Source: Heterodera schachtii (lineage: Eukaryota; Nematoda; Chromadorea; Rhabditida; Heteroderidae). Taken from it: 64,000 nt of DNA. This document shows, piece after piece, positions 56,183 to 64,000 of the stretch; positions within the stretch are counted from its first letter, which is position 1; each line of letters starts with the position of its first letter. Location of the stretch: contig SIJG01000002.1 in NCBI GenBank assembly GCA_023374025.1, positions 1,213,790-1,277,789 on the forward strand. The letters run 5' to 3'. Made by a program: the position numbers and the translations under genes. A model generated the notes under the pieces. It was not told the DNA's origin and did not search any database. It saw nothing but the letters and a program-made list of their open reading frames with translations.

Positions 56183-57886
56183 GCACACTGATCAGAGCAG
56201 ACAGTTAGAGCATGAAAAAAAAAGCATAATGATCACTCACTGATCAGACGGAGTTGCCGAAATTGAGTGATCATTTTGGAATGAGACGAGTCTGATCAAT
56301 AAGTTAATGATGTGGTTGAACCATTTTAAACTGCTTGAGAAGTTTAGTTAACGATTTCGTAAAAAAACCAATCATTGGCACTTTGATCACTGAGTGGCTA
56401 AGACTTATGCCGTGGCTAAGACTTAGGCTAAGTTAGGCAAAGGCTTATGCTATGGCTCAGGCTAAGTGCCATGATCAAGGCTTTGGTTCGTGTGTCTTGT
56501 GTGAGTCGTGTCGGTCGACCCCGTAAGCGCTGATCACATATGCTTTCAGATAAACTGAAATGCTACGAAGAGCAGTTGGTCAGCTACAACTACGACGATT
56601 CTTCCCTGCGCACCTGCTTGGGCGACCAGTGCACCTCACTGTTGTGCATTTACGGTGTGTACCAGCGAATGTGTCGGTTGGAATGCCGGTTTCCGAGTGC
56701 CGACATCTTTTTTTAGCTTTTGGAATGCCATTTTCTTTTGGTATATATCCCGTGTATTCCCCCCGCCCCAGGAGGCCTTTCTTTGTCCATTTTTCGTTTA
56801 ATCCGTGCCTCGAGAGTCGAGAATGTACATTTTTCAAAGTTTTTATCGGCCCACGCAACAAGTTTTGCTTCCCGATTGCAATTAGCGGATGCAATTAGTG
56901 CTAATTAAGTGCGCGCCAACAACGACACCGCGTTCAACATCACGCGCACCTGTGCCACGGGCGGAAATCCGTCGTGCGAACAGATCGCCAGCGAATGTGT
57001 GGCCAGCGGTGGCAAACCGTCCGGGTGCAAGCCGTGCACTGAATTCATGTGCAACAACATGCACAAAGCGCCGAGCAAAGAGCAAATCATGGAGTGGTGG
57101 AACAAGCGCAAACCGATGACGACGACGGCGATCACGGGAACGGCGGGGGAGGTGAAAGGGAACAGAAAATGCCGAAGGGGGGGGGGGGGGTTCGATGGAA
57201 AAATGCCAGAAACAGGGAGCGGGGAGAGAAATGCCAAAAATTGAGTGAGTGCTGGTACGAAAGATTACGGAAACGGAGGTGACAAAAATTGGGCGAACTA
57301 TGCCTGAAATCCCAAAAAAAAATTAAACGAAAATGCCGGGGGCAAAAAATGACGGAAGGGATTATTTTTTGCCATTTTTAAGCACGTTTCCTCATCTGCC
57401 AAGGTCGACATTGGCACTGTGCCATCGCCGGAAACCACGGCGGCAGTGTCTGCCAATGGTACGGTGGCCACTACCGGTGCCAACAACGGCACATCGGCGG
57501 ACAATGCGACGGCGGAAAGTTGGGTCGGCAAGGGATGTGTGAGTTAACAAAACGCTAATTGATTGATCAGTAAATCGCACTTTGGCACCGCCAACAAAAG
57601 AGTCGCTTCTCCAATTGTAGACTAATGCAATTAGGGAGATAATTAACTAATTGTCGTCTCGGCTTGTGATTAGTTATTGATTGCCATTTCCGACTGTAAT
57701 CAATTAATTAATTGCCTGCCCATTTCAGGGCGCCTTTGACGTCTCTGTGCCGCCATTGGTGCCCATTGTGGCGGCCACTTTTGGTCGGTTTTTTCCACTA
57801 ATTAGCCAATTATAATTGTTACTCTCTCATTATAATTAACTTTCGAAGGTTGCTTTACGGCGCTTCAGCAACTTTTGCTGCTGTAG
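55428..57886 (+). CDS. Secreted, probably GPI-anchored protein with two Ly6/uPAR-type domains
   Basis: The signal peptide is GVFIIALLQLLLMMANFG. The first Cys-rich unit spans four exons (GVACFTERDTMKW, SCPPGTECMESKCFN, GCTTNGNGTCEME, CTVCATHFCNDKL) and the second unit follows (KCYEEQLVSYNYDD, RTCLGDQCTSLLCIY, TRTCATGGNPSCEQI, CKPCTEFMCNN). Both end with the Cys-Asn pair typical of three-finger Ly6/uPAR folds. A Thr/Ala/Ser-rich stalk precedes a hydrophobic C-terminus (PLVPIVAATFGCFTALQQLL) with no charged tail, as in GPI signals. Intron 1 (55516-55570) starts with GC (GCGAGT). A GA microsatellite (about 56117-56175) lies in the intron between the two units. Family level is well supported; ligand and role are unknown. 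It could also be read as a receptor-ectodomain-like protein. Confidence 0.75.
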
Positions 57887-58471
57887 GAAGTGCGAATTGG
57901 GGACGAAAGAAGCATTAAAAAAAGAAAGAATTCCAAAATTGCCATTTTTAAACCGGTGATTTTTATTTGAATAAATCCAACATTTTACGAAGGCATAGCG
58001 GCGAGAGAACTCATTTTGTTTTTTTGGAGTAATTAATTAAGCTAAAAACGAGGAGTTATTAATTAAGCTAAAGAATGAGCTGTTTTAAATCTCTTGCTAT
58101 GCTCGTAATCTTTTTTTTCCTTTTTTATTTATACTAGAAAATAGCATTAATCATACATTATTATAATCCATTCCATTATCAGAAAATAAAACTTTATTTT
58201 AAATAAAAAAAGAAAAGAACTTTCAATTAGTGTCATTCAAAAACAACAACAAAATATGGAAAAGCATCATATCATCATCATCATTAAACAATATACCACA
58301 AAAAGAAATGATTTCAATTGCTCAAATAATTACTAAACGCGCGAGTGCCTATTTAAAAACGAACACGAACATCACTGAGTTTAGTTTCGACTTTCTATCA
58401 ATTCTCCGACTTCTAACCCTTTAAAAATCACACAAAAAAAAAGAAAAGAAAATGCAACAAATATGGTCAAA
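57887..58471. other. Convergent intergenic region
   Basis: This lies between the stop codons of the Ly6/uPAR-like gene (+) and deoxyhypusine synthase (-). Very AT-rich, with AATAAA on the plus strand near 57969. No coding sense. Confidence 0.5.
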
Positions 58472-60743
58472 TCACTCAATCCGTTCAAGTTGCCGTTGGT
58501 TGTCCTGCTGGTGCTGTTGATGGCCTTTCTCGCCTCCGCCCTCACTCCGTTCCCCGCGGCACTTTTGCTGTTGCGTAACGGCACGGGCGAAAGTGCGCGC
58601 CACAATCAGCTGGAACAATTGGACATGCATAATATAAAGGACATAAAATACCGTATTTGCTCTAATTATCCCCCATGGGGGTTTATTTTTCAACCTCCTC
58701 GTAGACTGGGAGATAATTGGAGACTGGGGGATTAAGATAGAGGGATTATTCTTCAAACCCCTCCTAGACTGGGGGATAATTGGAGATTGGGGGATTAATG
58801 GAGATTGGGGGATAATTAGAGCAAATACGGTAGTACAGGTGTCCAAAAAACGAAAACAATATGAAAACCAAACAAAACGCACCGGAAAGACGAGCGTCGC
58901 GTCCGCACACACTTTGACCGCACGCGCATTGCCCTTAACCTAAGAAAGGAGGTGGGGGAACTAGTTCAAAAAATGCCATTGGAAAATGCGAAGAGACGAT
59001 GGGACCCGAAATTCCAGGGATTCTTCCAAGACAATCGGTCCGATTTTTCTGCTAAAAAATTTGCTGGGAGCTGAACCATAATCAAAATTTTGTTAGACAA
59101 TTTGTGACAACATTTTCATTTGCTGTTCCCTAAGAATCCTGTGACCAACCTTTCCCCAGCTGACCGCCTCGTCCGGCTCCGCGCCCGAGTCCGACCCGTC
59201 AAACTCCTGTCCGCTGTTGATGTACACCGTGCGGTCGCTGCCGTTGCGCATCAGGTTGGCGTTGTTGATGTGATGCTTAACCACCCCTCCGCCCAGAATA
59301 ATCACACCGGTGCGCAGCGAACGGACCGCCATCGTGTTCAGATAGCGCAAATCCTAGCCAAAACAACCCAAATTTATCGGACAAAAAAATAAAATGCACC
59401 CAAAAAAAGACAAAAGATGTGGCAAAATGTCAAAACCGACCTCAACAATGTCCAACACAATGCCATCGCCGCCATTTTTGACCGAGTGAAAGTAGAGCAT
59501 GTCGCCCAGCGACCCGTCAGTGAGTGCCGGGCAAAAAATTGGGATGCGATTGTGCCAAGCCCAGTAGCAAATGGACCGTTTGTCGCCAATTTCGGAGCCA
59601 AGCCGAGCGATGAGCTTAAAAGGGCAGTATAAACGTAATTTTCCTAAATTTTAGGCTCACAATCAGTGGAAAAAAGGGAAACTTTAGTCATTTAAGCCAT
59701 TTTGAGACAAAATTTTGGCAAAAAGGGGCATAGAGACACTCCCAGGATTAAGGCTTGGCTGAGAGTTCATATGTTCCTCTTCTGCGACCGTCCCCGTTGC
59801 CCATCAAACCTTTGACGGAGTCCAACGAGTACCCTGGAGGCGCTGCTCCTCCAAACATTTGTCCAAAATTGGGTTCAACCATTCCTCAAAAGCACAATAA
59901 TTGCTGTTCGGGATCAGCAAATTGCCCGCCCGATTGATGCCGCCGGCACGCAGTTCGTTGCCCGGCATTTTGAAACTACCTTAACGTAAGTAATTAGAAA
60001 TTTTAAATGTGGCAATTCGGTATGCCAACGACGGAAACACTCACCCAAATAGGTGGGCCGTAGGCATTTGATAATGTCCTCCTCGACCCCGCCGGCACTG
60101 GTCACCACACAATCAACCTGGTCATGCTCCAGCAAATAACGAAATGTCTAATGGAAATTTGTTATTCAAACAAAAAGTCATGGCAAAAAGATGGTACTCA
60201 CCTCCCTAAGTCCAGAAGTGACCAAATTGGAGGTGTACCCGAGGAAAATGGTGAGCCTACGCCGACGGCGCCGATTCGGTTGCGGGTAGTCAAAAAAGGG
60301 ATCAACACCAGGCTCAAATTGGACGGGGACGGAACGTTCCTCAATCATCGCGTTGATTTCCTGTCAAAAGTTTCATTAGAATTAAAAATAGGCATCCAAA
60401 AATGATGCGACGGACAGGGTAAAGAATTTTTTGTAATTTTTTTTGGGGGAGAAAGGGAGGCAGGCTCTAGAGAATCTAAGCCCGGCTCTCGTTTGCCACT
60501 AAATGTGTTTAATTGGAATGATTGTTGCTGAAAATGTACCTGGATGGCGATGCCCATGTGGCTGGCCTGGAAGCCGGTGGTCAAAAAGGAGTCCAACAAC
60601 GCCTCCCATTGAATGCCGGCGTTGAAATCATAGCCAACAATGACCGGACGCTGTTCATAGTCGTGCAACTGTTGTTGTTGCTGCTGATCCGAATTGACCA
60701 ACACCGCCTGACGGCACAATGCCAACTCAGCGGGGCATGGCAT
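58472..60743 (-). CDS. dhps: Deoxyhypusine synthase
   Basis: It transfers an aminobutyl group from spermidine to a lysine of eIF5A using NAD, the first step of hypusine formation (family knowledge). Eight exons (60743-60540, 60360-60202, 60147-60045, 59979-59810, 59614-59441, 59353-59150, 58939-58883, 58609-58472) total 1209 bases, 402 residues. Conserved blocks are [128 protein letters not shown] (containing the catalytic Lys) and [12 protein letters not shown]. The tail after TFARAV is longer than in human and Gln/Gly-rich. The last intron carries a MITE. The start at 60743 gives an N-terminus of family-like length. Confidence 0.93.
58651..58830. mobile_element. 180 bp MITE with TA target duplication
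   Basis: The left end (CCGTATTTGCTCTAATTATC) and right end (GATAATTAGAGCAAATACGG) are exact inverted repeats of at least 24 bases including the flanking C or G run, and both sides have TA. The interior has several GGGGGATAATTGGAGA-type subrepeats. It sits inside the last intron of deoxyhypusine synthase. TA duplication suggests mobilisation by a Tc1/mariner-type transposase (inference). Confidence 0.8.
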
Positions 60744-60850
60744 AACCGAAGATGCTTCAAAAGGTTCATCGGAATATTTAACGTAAAACGCATTGAGAAT
60801 GGCAATGCCAAGAAAGATAGATTTTCCAGGGATAAAAGCAAGCAAACAAT

Positions 60851-62346
60851 TCACAACATACTGCTGCTTCCAGCGCCGTCGGAGTGCATTTTTTGAGTTT
60901 GTTGCCGCCCGTTCTCCGCTACTGTCGCTTCTACCATTTGTTGCGTTTTGCCGCCATTGTCGGATTGTTTGGTGTTCCGCAATGTCTGAACAATGTGAAC
61001 CATCAGATCAACAAGCTATATTAAAAGATAAGAGCAAAAAAATGGGTAAATAATCCAACAAAGTGCCTTCAATTGTCTGTGTTTTTTTCATATATTTTTT
61101 TTTGCGTACCATTGCAAAATCAGTTTTTTGGTCTGCAACGGTCGGATGCCGTTTCTGTTGTTGCTGTTTTGGCGGTTGCTGAAACCGATGGACATTGATG
61201 CCGCTGAGATTGTCCGCACTGCGCCGTTTCCGGGACACGGCACGTTTCAGCGACTCAACCTTGTGGTTGTGTTGCAGATGCATTGATTTTGTATGGGATT
61301 GAATTGGGCTGTCGGTGTTTTGGACTGTGCCGCCTTTCTCTACCCCCCTCTCCATAACAACACATTGTGCCACACTCACATGGGGCAACGCGGCACGCAC
61401 ATCGTCCGACGCACCCGCGAGGCATTCGTCGATTACTGCCCGGGGAGGCAGACATCCGCCTGCAGCCAGTGCTGTCTGGCGAATTTGACGCGTCAGTCGC
61501 TGTGCCGCACAACGGGCCGGGCACGGCGCGTGGTTGTGCGGTTTGCCCAGCTCCACCTTTAGACGACGGGAAACAAATGCACTTTTTTGGTTTCATAAAT
61601 TTTCAAATTTGGTAAGGGAGTCAGAAGGATGGGTTCCAAAGTATAAAGAATTTCAGAACGGAGCGGAGTGCCAAGTTGTTTTGCAGCTTTGTGCCAACCT
61701 CGGTGCCCTCCGCTTCTCCCACTGTCCGCGCCGAACCGGCACAGCGGTAGCGCCGGTTTTGGTCACAGCGCCAATAAATGCTGTCGCCCCGGTGCCGACT
61801 CCGTCGATACAAATGGCCACCGCACTCCAACTTTTTTCCACCAAGTTGGGACCTGAAAATTGACCAAATCACTCGGTAATTGTCGGCTAATTCGGTGTAA
61901 AACGAATTGCAAAAAAAATTAACTCGAAAAATGAGGCAAATAGCACTGGTTGAAGAGCATCGGACGCAAGAGGAGAAAGCCCAGACGAAAAAGAGGCATC
62001 TGAACACAGATTAATTAGGCAAGCCGACCAACCAAATTCTATTTTTTAAAACTATTTCAATTGACACCATTTTGGTGAACAAACTCTGACCATCCATCGC
62101 AGTCCCATTGGTCTGTTGCTGCTCCATGGCTTGGCTTTGCTCGTCGTTCTCTCCCGCTGCTGGGAACGGTCCGCCCGACAACAATGCGGTCACAATTTCC
62201 TTCACAATAGCGTCATCCGCCTCTTCTTCGTTTGCCATTCCGTCGGTGTCCCCACAAATGTCGTTTAAATCGGCACTGGCAGTGGACGGGTCAACGGCAT
62301 GGCCACTGTTCTGTGCCGATGCCATCGGCGAATTCGGCGCTTCCAT
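60851..62346 (-). CDS. FLYWCH zinc-finger protein
   Basis: FLYWCH domains are C2H2-type DNA-binding fingers, in nematodes found in transcription factors (family knowledge). Exon 1 (from 62346) is acidic and Gln/Ala-rich (NEEEADDAIVKEIVTALL). The FLYWCH domain spans two exons: LECGGHLYRRSRHRGDSIYW then RCDQNRRYRCAGSARTV (about 61852-61699) joined to VELGKPHNHAPCPARCAA (61556 on), giving the Cys-Cys-His-His set. The rest of that exon (to 61110) has a helical region, a basic stretch (KRAVSRKRRSADN) and Gln-rich sequence. The last exon (61015-60851) ends DGAGSSSML. The join between exon 1 and the FLYWCH exon is not resolved: the obvious donor after FTKM is out of phase, so a small exon may be missing. 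Confidence 0.75.
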
Positions 62347-62507
62347 TGGAATGAATGGAAATATTCAAATTAGCAAAAATAGATAAAAAAATAAACAAAA
62401 ATTAAATGGCAAGAAAAGCCCGAAAGAACATAGGAATAAAGTGTAAAATCAGTGACTATTCATTCATAAAAAAACAACGAAATACACAAAAATTTCGGCT
62501 CGATCAT

Positions 62508-62981
62508 TCATTCTTCGCTGATCAGTTTAAATGTGTTGGACATCCGTCGTGGTATCACGTTGAAGGTCAGCTTGTAAATGTTCTCAAAGTCGCGGTACGC
62601 GTACTGCGCGTACATCCACTCGTTCTTCGGGTTCACTTCGCAGTGCTCGCGTGTGATCACAACCGTCCCGTCACAGACCGCTTTCAACAAGTGCTGGTTC
62701 CGGTCCCGTTGATGGCGGACCTGAAACACGGGAACAATGAGGCCCATGGTGGATTTTTGATTTTCAATCCATACATTTGCTCCTGGGTGATAATTCATCT
62801 TGCGTTGGCACACCAAAATGTCATCCGTCCGGCAAATTTCGCCATTTGTCCTGTAAATGCCACAGAACGGCGAGTCCAATGGCGGTTTGAAAAGAGAACG
62901 ACGAAAGTCCAACGAAGGCAACGGACGGCGCAAAAAGTTGAAAGAGGGCGAAACGGCAATTGGAACAATTTTTAATGCCAT
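62508..62981 (-). CDS. mrpl-27: Mitochondrial large-subunit ribosomal protein L27 (bL27m)
   Basis: A component of the mitochondrial 50S-type subunit near the peptidyl-transferase centre (family knowledge). It begins with an Arg/Ser/Leu-rich presequence (MALKIVPIAVSPSFNFLRRP). The L27 core reads ICRTDDILVCQRKMNYHPGA then N, with the HPGAN motif. A 54-base in-frame segment at 62774-62721 has GTATGG and TTTCAG ends and interrupts the motif, so I treat it as an intron. The sequence resumes VRHQRDRNQHLLKAVCDGTV and ends YKLTFNVIPRRMSNTFKLI. The result is 139 residues. The start region and promoter are duplicated in inverted form at 54477-54784. Confidence 0.85.
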   Translation of the reverse strand: MALKIVPIAVSPSFNFLRRPLPSLDFRRSLFKPPLDSPFCGIYRTNGEICRTDDILVCQRKMNYHPGANVWIENQKSTMGLIVPVFQVRHQRDRNQHLLKAVCDGTVVITREHCEVNPKNEWMYAQYAYRDFENIYKLTFNVIPRRMSNTFKLISEE

Positions 62982-63213
62982 CAAAACAGGAAAAGCATTT
63001 AAAAAACAATCAAAAAATAGTAAAAAAAAATACGGATTAATTGCCGAAGAAAATTAAATGGATAATCAAAAAGAGAAATAATTTATCCGTCTCTAATGCA
63101 TAAACTGAAAAGAGCCAATTACACAAAACTCATTTAAAGTATATCACGAATGATACACACAAAAAGTCAGTCAGTGGAACGGAACAACAAACAATTGACC
63201 CAAATTTTCTGCC

Positions 63214-63822
63214 TCAATCTTCAACAGTTTCTTCCACGTTTGCCGCTAACTGCAAAGTACCGAAAATACAGTTCAAAGAGAAAGACAGGGAAGCAAAATT
63301 CCAAGTTTATCAGTTTTTCTTAAGTTACCTGCGATGTGCCAATTGTTTGCGGTGAATTTATGCCCAAGCGGTACAGACGAACCAAATGACGACGGATAAT
63401 AAGCAAAACTAAAAAGACAAAATTGCAAAATTGACAAAACATAAAATATTTACGCCCAATGTGGCCATCGCATACAAGTTCATTTGCCGTTACAATATCA
63501 TTTTTGAGGTTTTGTGCATACACTAAAACAGTGTGGACGCAACAAAGAAGTTCAATTTTCTAAAAAATTTTTTCCTTTTTTTTTATTGACAAAAATATTT
63601 ATTTATTTTTTGCATTGGACTTGCAAAAAAACACACGTAATTATGCCAGAAAATGGCCGTAATTTCCGAGTAATTAGCCTACTCATGGGAAAAGGATTAA
63701 AGAAAATATTTTGAGTATTTTTATAATAACACATAATACACAAGCGTTATGTTTAAATTAAACCTCTTCTTACCTTTGAAATTGAAGGAGAAACGGCCGA
63801 CACGCGAGGCTGAAAAATAATT
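63214..63822 (-). CDS. Unidentified conserved-looking gene, 5' end not found
   Basis: Exons at about 63822-63784, 63523-63453, about 63412-63332 and about 63248-63214 join in one frame with standard donors and acceptors. They read RVGRFSFNFK, VYAQNLKNDIVTANELVCDG, then a hydrophobic-basic stretch (LLLIIRRHLVRLYRLGINSP) and QTIGTSQLAANVEETVED with a stop at 63214. The upstream start is not seen and may lie beyond the window. I do not recognise the family. The single hydrophobic patch is too short and charged to call a membrane helix with confidence. Confidence 0.45.
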
Positions 63823-64000
63823 TAAATTGTTTTACAAGAACTTATCAGATCATTTGATTTCAATTAAGACAAAAGCAAAAATTGCAACTGATATCTCCTC
63901 GGTACTCTTCATTTCCCATACTATCTCTCTCTCTCACTCTCTCGTCTTTTCAGCTAGCCTTCCCTCTTAGTTAATGGTATAGGGTACTGTACTTATTCGG
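63823..64000. other. Right-edge sequence
   Basis: AT-rich, with a CTCTCTCTCTCAC tract near 63925. It may hold the intron or first exon of the unidentified minus-strand gene; nothing firm can be said. Confidence 0.3.

Noticed and set aside
58463..58735. Plus-strand open frame with an apparent signal peptide ([20 protein letters not shown])
   Set aside because: It is the antisense of the last exon of deoxyhypusine synthase, whose eight exons sum to an exact frame. The remainder of the open frame is a MITE.

Overview
The window looks like chromosomal DNA of a tylenchid nematode, most likely a plant-parasitic cyst nematode (Heteroderidae; inference). The reasons are nematode-restricted families (a ground-like protein, a four-helix Clc-like protein, a Dicer-related RIG-I-like helicase), dense genes with many 45-300 bp introns, AT-rich introns and GC-rich exons, and an unusual number of introns that begin with GC instead of GT. 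All gene models were spliced by eye from conserved protein blocks, so small exon-edge errors are possible.

Layout. 1-4270 (-): erlectin (ER lectin with two MRH domains), cut by the left edge. 5761-6407: a broken PP1-like phosphatase. 7384-9034 (+): CCR4-NOT deadenylase CAF1/CNOT7. 9798-10689 (-): a CENP-A-like histone H3. 10995-13946 (+): actin-related protein 10/11 of dynactin. 13950-20400 is a repeat-rich tract holding two more broken PP1-like copies and several inverted-repeat elements. 20429-21056 (+): a small single-pass membrane protein. 23362-25004 (+): ground-like protein. 25292-26013 (+): prefoldin subunit 4. 26254-27163 (-): survivin-like BIR protein. 28236-36538 (+): proline dehydrogenase, whose 4.6 kb last intron hosts a complete opposite-strand Clc-like gene (32220-33518). 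37409-45397 (+): Dicer-related helicase. 47469-51643 (+): small heat-shock protein. 52469 onward (+): F-box-like gene with an unresolved end. 55428-57886 (+): tandem Ly6/uPAR protein with a GPI-type tail. 58472-63822 (-): four closely spaced genes in one orientation: deoxyhypusine synthase, a FLYWCH zinc-finger protein, mitochondrial ribosomal protein L27 and an unidentified gene.

The genes are mostly unrelated housekeeping functions: ER quality control, mRNA decay, chromosome segregation (CENP-A and survivin), dynein transport, chaperones, proline and hypusine metabolism, and small-RNA or antiviral sensing. The only physical grouping that suggests co-expression is the 58-64 kb minus-strand cluster, which could be an operon.

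The most unusual observations are: about nine GC-AG introns, most with weak donors; one helicase intron that appears to end in CG; a CENP-A with an H3-like tail; three PP1-like loci each broken differently; an inverted duplication carrying the promoter and start of the L27 gene; and several inverted-repeat element families. I found no CRISPR array, no rRNA, no intact tRNA, and no clear new multi-gene system.
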